A stretch of DNA of 64,000 bases, from assembly GCA_046049675.1 (NCBI GenBank), contig JBJORA010000056.1, positions 1 through 64,000 of the forward strand, given 5' to 3'. The first letter of the stretch is position 1. Every line of letters begins with the position of its first letter. The notes below the pieces were generated by a model. That model worked only from the letters and a program-made list of their open reading frames with translations. It made no database searches and was not told where the DNA came from. Both the position numbers and the translations under genes were made by a program. Shown here piece by piece: positions 1 to 6,174 of this stretch. Origin of the DNA: CAIXQW01 sp046049675 (GTDB taxonomy: Bacteria; Bacteroidota; Bacteroidia; Chitinophagales; Chitinophagaceae).

Positions 1-132
1 AGAAAATACTTGCCTTGGGAACTCGTATGGCTTAAGGAAGTAGCAGATCGGAAGGAGGCTTTAATTTTAGAGAAGAAGCTAAAGCGATTATCTGGAATTC
101 GTAAGAAAGAATTTATTGCAAGACACAGTTGA
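1..132 (+). CDS. GIY-YIG family nuclease, C-terminal part (truncated by window edge)
   Basis: The first frame is open from base 1 to a TGA at 130-132. It encodes 43 residues including LPWELVWLKEVADRKEAL and LEKKLKRL. This is the usual C-terminal part of the short single-domain GIY-YIG (UvrC/SLX1-like) nucleases of Bacteroidota, which normally have about 85-95 residues; the catalytic GIY and YIG strands lie before the window. The TGA overlaps the start of the structured tRNA-like stretch at 131-245. The family assignment rests on the P-W-E, R-x-E-A and E-K-x-L-K pattern. The biological substrate of these small nucleases is not established. Confidence 0.7.
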   Translation, partial: RKYLPWELVWLKEVADRKEALILEKKLKRLSGIRKKEFIARHS

Positions 133-245
133 GAGGCTGCGTAGCTTAACGCCCAAATAAAAAAAAGCGTAGCCTGGACCCAGACGGTTCCGTCTGGGGG
201 CTATGCGTGCAAACTTATCGAGGGTTCGAATCTCTTCCTCTCCGC
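131..245 (+). other. tRNA-Ser-like structured tail behind the GIY-YIG gene
   Basis: Bases 131-136 (GAGAGG) can pair with CCTCTC near 237-242. Before the latter, 221-234 reads AGGGTTCGAATCTC, which looks like the T-arm of a tRNA, and the end (CCTCTCCGC) looks like the acceptor end of a class II tRNA-Ser. In between is a very strong hairpin: GCGTAGCC (167-174) pairs with GGCTATGC (199-206), and inside it CCCAGACGG (179-187) pairs with CCGTCTGGG (190-198). There is no normal anticodon arm, so this is not a working tRNA. It may be a tRNA-gene remnant created by an element that inserts in or copies tRNA ends, or a structured RNA tied to the nuclease gene. Confidence 0.5.
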
Positions 246-369
246 GATAGCTGCTTAAGGTTTTTAAGCTTAAGCAAGCGTCGTGTGGTCTCAGAACATA
301 TCTCGCGACCTAAAGCAAGCCCCACAAAATCCTTATTCTGCTAGGTTCGTCGCAAATATTGGAATATCA
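245..369. repeat. Dispersed repeat, copy A (long form)
   Basis: Starts at CGATAGCT (245-252), continues with AAGGTTTTTAA...CTTAAGCAAGCGTC, a GTGGTCTC box, and ends with ATTCTGCTAGGTTCGTCGC (335-353). Copy C at 1901-2024 has the same beginning, middle and end. The element is non-coding and partly palindromic (AAGGTT/AACCTT; GTGGTC/GACCAC in other copies). It was found by eye and its exact ends are uncertain. Confidence 0.6.
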
Positions 370-474
370 GCTATACAACGGTGCATTTAGTTGTAGCAGA
401 TACACTTCACAGTCCAAACTTTAGTCCTTTCTAGTATATATTATTGGTTGTTTCATTCCTATCTTTACAAAGCA

Positions 475-675
475 ATGGAAAACAGTTATCGTTTTATCAG
501 TGACGCAGAACCTTCGGAAGCTGATTTGGAGGTGATAATGTCAGATGCGCAGATATCTGCAATGGAAAAAGCAGAAATTGCAAAGCAAAATCTAAAAAGA
601 CTATTCGATGAGTACTTTGAAAAAACAAAGCTCAAATACGGTAAAATAATTTTTGAAAGTGATTCAAAAACCTAA
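475..675 (+). CDS. Small acidic protein, putative antitoxin of the zeta-like toxin
   Basis: 66 residues from ATG 475 (MENSYRFISD...); an earlier in-frame ATG at 448 lies in promoter-like sequence and is less likely. The protein is acidic and probably helical, without a recognisable DNA-binding domain. It overlaps the downstream P-loop kinase-like gene by 17-23 bases in another frame, the coupling expected for an antitoxin-toxin pair. The antitoxin role is inferred from size, order and overlap only; it does not obviously resemble classical epsilon antitoxin. Confidence 0.55.
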   Translation: MENSYRFISDAEPSEADLEVIMSDAQISAMEKAEIAKQNLKRLFDEYFEKTKLKYGKIIFESDSKT

Positions 676-1264
676 ATTAATAATTATTGCTGGCCCGAAC
701 GGCTCAGGCAAAACAACCATCACTAACCAAATTTTAAAGCATCATTGGATTGAGGGTTGTCAATATATTAATCCTGACAATATCGCCAAGGATGTTTATG
801 GAGATTGGAACGATAGTGACAATGTACTAAAAGCGGCAAAACTGGCTACGGACAAACGTCACCATTGTATTGAAAACAACGAGAGCATAATTTTTGAAAC
901 AGTTTTGTCATCGCAAGAGAAAATTGACTTTTTGATTAAGGCAAAGCAAAGTGGATATTTTATACGACTATTTTTTATCGGAACAGATAGTCCAACGATT
1001 AATGCAAGTAGAGTTGCTAAACGTGTATTAGAAGAAGGGCATGATGTGCCTATTCAAAAAATTATCACTAGATATTACAAATCCATTGCTAATTGTTCGG
1101 TTGTGAGCTCAATTGTAGATAGATTGTACATTTACGACAACTCTATCGACGATACTAAAGCCAAATTGCTTTTTCGAGCTTCAAATGGTGTAATCACCAA
1201 ACAATACTTAGCGGCAAATGACTGGGCAAAACCAATCCTAGCTAGCATCCAAATGAGCGCCTAG
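653..1264 (+). CDS. Zeta-toxin-like P-loop ATPase/kinase
   Basis: About 200 residues with a Walker A loop (AGPNGSGKTT, near residues 13-22) right after the first beta strand, then YINPDNIA (near 38-45), a motif common in zeta-toxin-like proteins, and IIFETVLSS (near 78-86). Zeta toxins phosphorylate UDP-N-acetylglucosamine and block wall synthesis; many chromosomal relatives are uncharacterised, so the substrate here is unknown. The start is TTG 653 or GTG 659; both overlap the upstream gene, suggesting translational coupling. Length is close to other short bacterial zeta-like proteins. The gene looks intact although its surroundings are decayed. Confidence 0.75.
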   Translation: MKVIQKPKLIIIAGPNGSGKTTITNQILKHHWIEGCQYINPDNIAKDVYGDWNDSDNVLKAAKLATDKRHHCIENNESIIFETVLSSQEKIDFLIKAKQSGYFIRLFFIGTDSPTINASRVAKRVLEEGHDVPIQKIITRYYKSIANCSVVSSIVDRLYIYDNSIDDTKAKLLFRASNGVITKQYLAANDWAKPILASIQMSA

Positions 1265-1377
1265 CTTGTTTTTATCAAGTAAGTAGGAGACAGATTCAAG
1301 TCTATTTTTAAAAGTTTGAAATTTGTTGATTTCATCTTGTTGCATACACTTTGTTATAGTTTCGCGTGCCTTGCTAC

Positions 1378-1430
1378 TTAGCTGCTTAAGGTTTTTAACC
1401 TTAAGCAAGCGTCATGTGGTCTCTGACCTA
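1378..1430. repeat. Dispersed repeat, copy B (short form)
   Basis: Bases 1381-1430 match the first half of copies A and C: GCTGCTTAAGG, TTTTTAACCTTAAGCAAGC, then a GTGGTCTCTGACC box. The inverted pair AAGGTT/AACCTT is perfect here. The second half of the long form (the GCTAGGTTCGTCGC block) is missing. Confidence 0.6.
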
Positions 1431-1588
1431 ATTTGCAGAATTTATGCAAGCGTTACCAAAACCTAGAACTATGGCATCATTGTGCTGCTTAAATTTTACA
1501 ACAGCTGCCCTTGTAGTTATTAAAGTAGCCGCTAACCGCTAGAATCACAAAGCCCTTTAGCCAAACAAGCAATAAATCCCTAAATCCG

Positions 1589-1596
1589 TATCTTTG
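1589..1596 (+). promoter_or_regulatory. Candidate -7 box (TATCTTTG) before the MNT gene
   Basis: TATCTTTG fits the Bacteroidota -7 consensus TAnnTTTG. No clear -33 TTG is seen at the right distance. Transcription would start at about 1601-1603, at the GTG start codon itself, so the mRNA would be leaderless or nearly so. Confidence 0.35.
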
Positions 1597-1600
1597 TGTT

Positions 1601-1894
1601 GTGAACTTGAGTGCCAATCAAATTAGCAGCATCAAAAACTACTTTACAGGTATGCCAGTGCTGAAAGCTTATTTATTTGGCTCATATGCTCGTGGACAGG
1701 CAAGCACACAAAGTGATGTGGACATTTTGGTAGATTTAGATTATTCACAGAAGATCGGCATGTTGTTTGTGAAAATGAAACTAGATCTAGAAGAACTTTT
1801 GCAAACCAATGTAGACTTAGTTTCTAGTAACGGCTTATCACAGTATATAAAACCTGACATAGATAAAGAAAAGCAGGTTATTTATGAAAGGTAA
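1601..1894 (+). CDS. mntA: Minimal nucleotidyltransferase (MNT), antitoxin of a HEPN-MNT pair
   Basis: 97 residues, the usual length for MNT-domain antitoxins. The polymerase-beta-type core is clear: YLFGSYARGQAS (near residues 24-35) followed by DVDILVDLD (near 39-47), giving the GSxARG...DxD catalytic pattern. In characterised HEPN-MNT systems MntA AMPylates and silences the HEPN ribonuclease encoded next to it. Here the HEPN gene starts inside the end of mntA (ATG 1884) but is cut off almost at once, so this antitoxin is now an orphan. Start GTG 1601 gives the family-typical N terminus. Confidence 0.85.
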   Translation: MNLSANQISSIKNYFTGMPVLKAYLFGSYARGQASTQSDVDILVDLDYSQKIGMLFVKMKLDLEELLQTNVDLVSSNGLSQYIKPDIDKEKQVIYER

Positions 1895-1973
1895 ACTTGG
1901 CGATAGCTATTTTAGGTTTTTAACCTTAAGCAAGCGTCACGTAGTCTGTGACCACGAAAGCGACCCAAAGTAA
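1884..1973 (+). pseudogene. HEPN toxin remnant, truncated by dispersed repeat
   Basis: ATG 1884 overlaps the last codons of mntA in the +1 frame and begins M-K-G-K-L-G-D, the N terminus usual for DUF86-type HEPN toxins (M-x-x-K-L-G-D...). From about base 1901 the sequence becomes repeat copy C and the frame ends after 29 codons at 1971-1973. The body of the HEPN domain, including the RX4-6H active site, is absent from the following 250 bases. Most likely a recombination or insertion event at the repeat removed the toxin. Confidence 0.6.
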
Positions 1974-2024
1974 ATACAAGATAAGTTCTATTCTGCTAGG
2001 TTCGTCGCAAATGTTGCAACATCA
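1901..2024. repeat. Dispersed repeat, copy C (long form)
   Basis: Starts with CGATAGCT (1901-1908), then AGGTTTTTAACCTTAAGC, AAGCGTCACGTAGTCTGTGAC (a GTCAC/GTGAC hairpin), and ends with TTCTGCTAGGTTCGTCGC (1991-2008), in the same order as copy A. It replaces the HEPN coding sequence. Confidence 0.6.
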
Positions 2025-2135
2025 ATTTCTCAGCTTGCCAAGAACTAACTGTCTTCTCCGACCATGAGGAGGTGCGATAAGTTCTGTGATCTGGCTTTCT
2101 TATTGCCATCGCTTCATTGAAAATTCACTACCAAC

Positions 2136-2519
2136 CTACTCAAGCTTTTTATTCATATTCCGCAAGAAAAAAACACTTGGTTCATTATTGCCCATAGTCA
2201 CGTCAACCTTAGTGCAAACCAACTCAAACCCATTTTCAAGCATAAAGTTTAAAGCATCTACAACTGATGGAAAGTTCATCACTTCTCCTTCGGCTTTATG
2301 TCTAAGCATGCCTGCTTTAGATTTGCCATTGTCGGAATAGGTGCCATCTACTACACCATATACTATATAAAGTTTTACTTGCGTATTAAAAGGTATTGGT
2401 CTTGCAGTTACTTCTATATAATGCGAATTGAGATCCTTGAGTGCTATGCCATTTACTGTTTGCGCCTTTAACGCATTAGTTAAGGCAAAGAAGATAGCAG
2501 TGATGATTAATTTTTTCAT
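2136..2519 (-). CDS. Small secreted protein of unknown function
   Basis: 127 residues with a signal peptide (MKKLIITAIFFALTNALKA, cleavage probably before QTVNG). The mature part ends with a VDALNFMLENGFELVCTKVDV segment that resembles a small secreted protein family recurrent in Bacteroidota with a D-A-L-N-F-M-x-x-N-G-(F/Y)-E signature. No enzymatic motif is seen. It lies alone between repeat C and the orphan operator, facing the preceding genes. A weak promoter (TTTG near 2572, TATTTTAA near 2545-2552 on the minus strand) fits its start. Confidence 0.65.
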   Translation of the reverse strand: MKKLIITAIFFALTNALKAQTVNGIALKDLNSHYIEVTARPIPFNTQVKLYIVYGVVDGTYSDNGKSKAGMLRHKAEGEVMNFPSVVDALNFMLENGFELVCTKVDVTMGNNEPSVFFLRNMNKKLE

Positions 2520-2756
2520 AATGAAGCTAATTTTTTAGTAGTTATTAAAATAGGATTCTGTAAACGCAATACAAATGTGATAGCAAATATTTGCAGATGC
2601 AATAGATTTTATTTAACGCATATCGGGGTTCTATTGAGATTAACTTTCAGCAGGTGCTTATTTAAACAGCAATAGGTACATGTTAATCCCTTAGCGCGCT
2701 CTTTGTTTACTGTGGCGCACTGATTAGGCAGCTATGCGCTTAAAAAAAACTTTTCA

Positions 2757-2812
2757 TTTTTGTCAATATAAAAATTGACAAAAAAAGTTTTATCGTCAAT
2801 ATATAAATTTAC
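2757..2812. promoter_or_regulatory. Orphan palindromic operator
   Basis: TTTTTGTCAAT (2757-2767) and ATTGACAAAAA (2774-2784) form a perfect 11-bp inverted repeat around a 6-base spacer. A second, weaker copy (GTCAAT, spacer ATATAA, ATTTAC) follows at 2795-2812. This is the layout of a dimeric-repressor operator repeated in tandem. No gene follows on the + strand: the site runs into repeat copy D and the 3' end of a minus-strand gene. The regulated gene seems to have been lost. Confidence 0.5.
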
Positions 2813-2846
2813 AAAGTGCGACTTATCGCTTGCTCAAGTTTGCATA

Positions 2847-2880
2847 CCTTAACCAAGCGTCACGTGGTCTCCCACCAAAG
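2847..2880. repeat. Dispersed repeat, copy D (fragment)
   Basis: CCTTAACCAAGCGTCACGTG then GTCTCCCACCAAAG matches the centre of copies A-C. It lies directly before the 3' end of the porin-like gene and marks the right edge of the decayed zone. Confidence 0.5.
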
Positions 2881-2893
2881 TTCGCAATCCTCC

Positions 2894-3667
2894 CTAAAAC
2901 CTAAAGCTATACCCACAACTAACAAAGTAAGATGGCGAGTATTTTGTAAGGCCCAGGCCACCACTTACATCTAACTGATGATTATTATTGAGTAAGTAAG
3001 TTATACCTGCATCTGCACGATGGTCGTTGTTTTTAAAGCCCTTTGGCATAAAGCCATAACTTTCTAGGAAACCGCCCAGTCTTTTGCTAAATGCGTACGC
3101 AAAACTTGCTGTATAAATTGCATTACCGCCAGGTGTTATACCATTCCATTCGCCGCCAAGGTTGTAGCTAAAGTTCAAACGGTCGCTAAGTGAATGACTC
3201 ATCAAAAAACGAAATGATGGCGCTGTATATGGCGTTTTCAAATCTTTACCGCCGGTATTGCCAATACCAAGGTGGCAAATCACGCTTGTTTGCGGCTGTA
3301 TACCTTTTTCTTCTAATAACTTGTGCTTAAAGCCGACTGTGATAGGCGTAATGCCCGCTTCAAGACCATCGGTTTTATTAAATTCTGTGATAAGGCGTAA
3401 CTCAAAATTTTTGTTTACACCATACTTGGTTAGAATGGTTGGTGTTGTTGTACTCATCAGCTTGCCAGCAGTGCCTTTTGGCGTAAGATTCTCTGTCCAA
3501 GCACCTGCCTCTATTTGAAACCAGCCTTTTGGCACAAGTATTGGCGATTCGGTTTGGTCTGGTCTATCTGTTGCAATTGATGGCAGATTAATATCCGGGG
3601 CTTTTTGCGCTAATGCAGTAGTATACAGGCTAAGTAGTAGCAGACTTAATCGTAGTGTTTTAGTCAT
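2894..3667 (-). CDS. Transporter-like outer-membrane beta-barrel protein
   Basis: 257 residues with a signal peptide (to about residue 20, ...TTALA/QKAPD). Early in the mature part is the block IATDRPDQTESPILVPKGW, typical of the MetA-pathway/phenol-degradation 'transporter' barrel family of Bacteroidota. The rest alternates short polar and aromatic strands and ends with GYSFRF, a typical outer-membrane C terminus ending in phenylalanine. Role: probably a passive channel; substrate unknown. A TATTTTTG -7 box (3672-3679, minus strand) lies close before the start, divergent from the methyltransferase gene. Confidence 0.75.
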   Translation of the reverse strand: MTKTLRLSLLLLSLYTTALAQKAPDINLPSIATDRPDQTESPILVPKGWFQIEAGAWTENLTPKGTAGKLMSTTTPTILTKYGVNKNFELRLITEFNKTDGLEAGITPITVGFKHKLLEEKGIQPQTSVICHLGIGNTGGKDLKTPYTAPSFRFLMSHSLSDRLNFSYNLGGEWNGITPGGNAIYTASFAYAFSKRLGGFLESYGFMPKGFKNNDHRADAGITYLLNNNHQLDVSGGLGLTKYSPSYFVSCGYSFRF

Positions 3668-3688
3668 GCATCAAAAATAAGGCATCGC

Positions 3689-3718
3689 TTGTAATTTTAC
3701 GCGTTGCAATTATCATTG
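3689..3718 (+). promoter_or_regulatory. Candidate promoter of the SpoU methyltransferase operon
   Basis: TTG at 3689-3691 and TATCATTG at 3711-3718 with a 19-base spacer; the second box differs from TAnnTTTG at one position. A start near 3724 would leave a leader of about 10 bases before ATG 3735. Confidence 0.4.
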
Positions 3719-3734
3719 CACAGCAAATAGGCAT

Positions 3735-4274
3735 ATGCAAAAGAAAACCATGGCAGAATTAGAGCGAGCTTCCAAGGAAGAGGCGCTACAAAGTGCCCAC
3801 ACTGCGGTAACAGTTGTGCTCGATAATATTCGTAGTATGAACAATGTAGGCAGTGTGTTTAGAACCTGCGACGGTTTTGCTGTACAAGAACTTGTGCTGT
3901 GTGGCCATACGCCACAACCGCCGCATCGCGATATTCAAAAAACTGCACTTGGCGCAACGGAAAGCGTGCTTTGGCGACATGTAGAAAACACGGTTGATGA
4001 AGTGCTGGCATTGAAACAACAAGGATTTACGTGTTATGCTGTAGAGCAAGTGCATGCAAGTATTGCCTTGCATAGGCATGTGGTAGATACCAATGCTAAG
4101 TATGCATTGGTGTTTGGCAACGAAGTAGAAGGGGTGAGCCAAGCGGTGATAGATGTCTGTGATGGAGCGATAGAAATACCGCAAAGTGGCGCCAAACATT
4201 CCTTTAATATCAGCGTAAGTACAGGCATCGTGCTTTGGCATTTTTATGAGAAAATGATGCCTCAACAAGCATAA
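3735..4274 (+). CDS. SpoU/TrmH-family RNA 2'-O-methyltransferase
   Basis: 179 residues with the three SPOUT motifs: NIRSMNNVGSVFRT (31-44, with the catalytic Arg of motif 1), LVFGNEVEGV (125-134) and IEIPQSGAKHSFNISVSTG (147-165), which together build the trefoil knot that binds S-adenosylmethionine. Such proteins methylate ribose in tRNA or rRNA. There is no N-terminal L30e-type substrate-binding domain, so it belongs to the short TrmL/TrmH-like group; the exact target nucleotide cannot be read from sequence. First gene of a tight + strand run; the next gene starts 25 bases after its stop. Confidence 0.9.
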   Translation: MQKKTMAELERASKEEALQSAHTAVTVVLDNIRSMNNVGSVFRTCDGFAVQELVLCGHTPQPPHRDIQKTALGATESVLWRHVENTVDEVLALKQQGFTCYAVEQVHASIALHRHVVDTNAKYALVFGNEVEGVSQAVIDVCDGAIEIPQSGAKHSFNISVSTGIVLWHFYEKMMPQQA

Positions 4275-4299
4275 CAAAGTTTACTTTTGCAAGAAGCGT

Positions 4300-4815
4300 A
4301 TGAATACCACCTTAAAGACAGTTTTGCTAACCGTGCTAACGCTAAGTGTATTTACCCTTGCCATGATAGAAGTATCTGGTGTAAGCACAACAGCTATTGT
4401 AAACAAATACAAAGGCATTGATGACAGTGGCGCCACTGAGCGTGACCCTAAAAAAGAAGCTGCACTAGAAAAAGAAGTAGCGCTTTTGCCAAAAACATCA
4501 TTTACAGTAAGCGATACTTTGGTAGATCTTGGTACCATAATAGAAGGCGAAAAACGCACTGCTGTTTACTATGTCAAAAATACTGGCACAAACCCACTAC
4601 GCGTTAGTAATGTAATTGTAAGTTGCGGTTGTACTGCACCACAGTTTCCGAAGTACGCCATTGCGCCCGGCGATTCTGCGGCAATAGAACTTGTATTTAA
4701 TAGTGCTGGCAAGAGCGGAGAGGTTACAAAAAGCGCCATGGTAAGAAGTAATGGCGATATGGAAATGTACCCTATCAAGTTTAAAGGCCTTGTAAAACCT
4801 AAGCCAACAAGCTAA
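4300..4815 (+). CDS. DUF1573 domain protein, exported
   Basis: 171 residues. A hydrophobic N-terminal segment (about residues 5-28) exports or anchors the protein. Residues near 70-168 form the DUF1573 (ASPM/MSP-like immunoglobulin) domain: YYVKNTGTNPLRVSNV, then VSCGCTAP and a closing strand IKFKGLV. The family is very common in Bacteroidota and thought to be structural; its function is unknown. The stop codon overlaps the start of the prenyltransferase gene (TAATG at 4813-4817), so the two are translationally coupled. Confidence 0.85.
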   Translation: MNTTLKTVLLTVLTLSVFTLAMIEVSGVSTTAIVNKYKGIDDSGATERDPKKEAALEKEVALLPKTSFTVSDTLVDLGTIIEGEKRTAVYYVKNTGTNPLRVSNVIVSCGCTAPQFPKYAIAPGDSAAIELVFNSAGKSGEVTKSAMVRSNGDMEMYPIKFKGLVKPKPTS

Positions 4816-5690
4816 TGGCATTATCGCAGCAAGTAAAAGCATATGCTAGCTTAGTAAAATTTGGACATACCATCTTTGCTTTGCCATTTGCTTTGTGTGG
4901 CTTTTTTTATGCAATTGCTACGCAGCAATATACGTTTAAGCCATTGACTTTTGTATTGGTGGTATTGTGCATGGTAACTGCGCGCAATGCTGCTATGGCC
5001 TTTAATAGATTTTTGGATGCGCGCTTTGATGCGCTCAATGCAAGAACTGCGGTGCGAGAAATTCCTGCAGGTGTGATTAAGCCGCAACAAGCGCTTGTTT
5101 TTGTAATTATCAATTGTATTATTTTTTGTGCAAGCGCATTTGCAATCAACAAATTGTGTTTTATGCTTTCGCCGATAGCATTATTTGTGGTGTTGTTTTA
5201 TAGTTTCACAAAACGCTTTACTTCCTTATGCCACCTAGTACTGGGACTTGGCTTGGCACTCGCGCCGGTTGGTGCCTACCTAAGCATGAGCGAAAGTTTT
5301 AATAGCATCGTGCCAATTTTGCTAGGCTTTGCAGTCATGACTTGGGTTAGTGGCTTCGATATAATTTATGCGCTGCAAGACGAAGAGTTTGATCGCACGC
5401 AAGATTTACATAGTATACCTGTTTTAATGGGCAAGAAGGGCGCACTTATTTTTAGTACGGTGCTGCATATTATTACTGCCTTACTCGTGGGTTATATTGG
5501 CTTTGTTGGCGAATTTAGTGTGCTGTACTGGGTAGGTGCCGCAGCTTTTGTCGGCTTATTGATTTATCAGCATAGCATTGTAAGTGCTACAAATTTGAGC
5601 AAAGTAAATATTGCTTTTTTTACTGCAAACGGCATAGGTTCGGTTGTATTTATGCTATGCTTTATTGCATCGCTGTTTTTATTAAAATAA
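4815..5690 (+). CDS. UbiA-family aromatic prenyltransferase (menaquinone-type)
   Basis: 291 residues, highly hydrophobic with about eight or nine membrane helices. Both Asp-rich prenyl-diphosphate/Mg sites are present: NRFLDARFD (64-72) and DEEFDRTQD (189-197). It transfers a polyprenyl chain to an aromatic acid in quinone synthesis. The sequence resembles the 4-hydroxybenzoate polyprenyltransferase-like (UbiA/MqnP) branch used by the futalosine route to menaquinone more than MenA, but no other menaquinone gene is nearby, so no symbol is given. Start ATG 4815 overlaps the preceding stop; ruvX starts 4 bases after its stop. Confidence 0.85.
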   Translation: MALSQQVKAYASLVKFGHTIFALPFALCGFFYAIATQQYTFKPLTFVLVVLCMVTARNAAMAFNRFLDARFDALNARTAVREIPAGVIKPQQALVFVIINCIIFCASAFAINKLCFMLSPIALFVVLFYSFTKRFTSLCHLVLGLGLALAPVGAYLSMSESFNSIVPILLGFAVMTWVSGFDIIYALQDEEFDRTQDLHSIPVLMGKKGALIFSTVLHIITALLVGYIGFVGEFSVLYWVGAAAFVGLLIYQHSIVSATNLSKVNIAFFTANGIGSVVFMLCFIASLFLLK

Positions 5691-5694
5691 ACTT

Positions 5695-6105
5695 ATGGGA
5701 AGACTTTTAGCCATCGACTACGGTGCAAAACGAACAGGTATAGCTGTAAGTGATCCTTTGCAAATTATTGCTACAGGCCTTACTACGGTGGAGACTAAAG
5801 TACTTATGCCATTTTTGAAAAAGTACTTTGAAGCAGAAGAGGTGAGTTTAGTTCTTGTGGGTCTTCCTGTGGATTTGCAGAATAGAGATACTGATGCTAC
5901 GGAGATGGTGCGGCAGTTTATGCTAAAATTTGAAGCGCTTTTTCCTGCTATGCCGCTCAAAACCTTGGACGAACGTTTTACAAGTAAAATGGCAAGCCAA
6001 AGTATTTTAATGAGCGGCTTAAAAAAGAAAGACAGAAGTAATAAAGCACTTGTGGATGAGGTGAGTGCAACAATTTTATTGCAAGGTTATATGCAAGGCT
6101 TATAG
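5695..6105 (+). CDS. ruvX: Putative pre-16S rRNA nuclease / Holliday junction resolvase RuvX (YqgF)
   Basis: 136 residues, the normal length. RNase H-like fold signatures are clear: LLAIDYGAKRTGIAVSD (4-20, first catalytic Asp), LVLVGLPVD (near 52-60), TLDERFTSKMA (near 92-102, second acidic residue) and VDEVSATILLQGYM (near 120-133, third). YqgF/RuvX is essential in many bacteria and processes the 5' end of 16S rRNA; a resolvase activity was first proposed from structure. It forms an operon with the upstream prenyltransferase. Confidence 0.93.
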   Translation: MGRLLAIDYGAKRTGIAVSDPLQIIATGLTTVETKVLMPFLKKYFEAEEVSLVLVGLPVDLQNRDTDATEMVRQFMLKFEALFPAMPLKTLDERFTSKMASQSILMSGLKKKDRSNKALVDEVSATILLQGYMQGL

Positions 6106-6174
6106 TGCCCATTTGTTTTTGCTTGATAAAATTTCGCAGTCAATTAATTATTAGAATTGCTATAAATTTACAGC

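Larger units (their letters stand above)
1265..1600. other. Intergenic stretch with repeat copy B
   Basis: No convincing gene. Apart from the dispersed repeat at 1378-1430 and a -7-like promoter box just before the MNT gene, the sequence holds only short chance reading frames, for example a 34-codon minus-strand frame overlapping the zeta-like gene end. Confidence 0.5.

Noticed and set aside
131..245. Functional tRNA-Ser gene
   Set aside because: Acceptor and T-arm-like parts exist but there is no proper D-arm plus anticodon arm.
245..2880. Integron attC sites between the toxin-antitoxin genes
   Set aside because: The repeats have no paired RYYYAAC/GTTRRRY cores and no integrase gene is present in the window.
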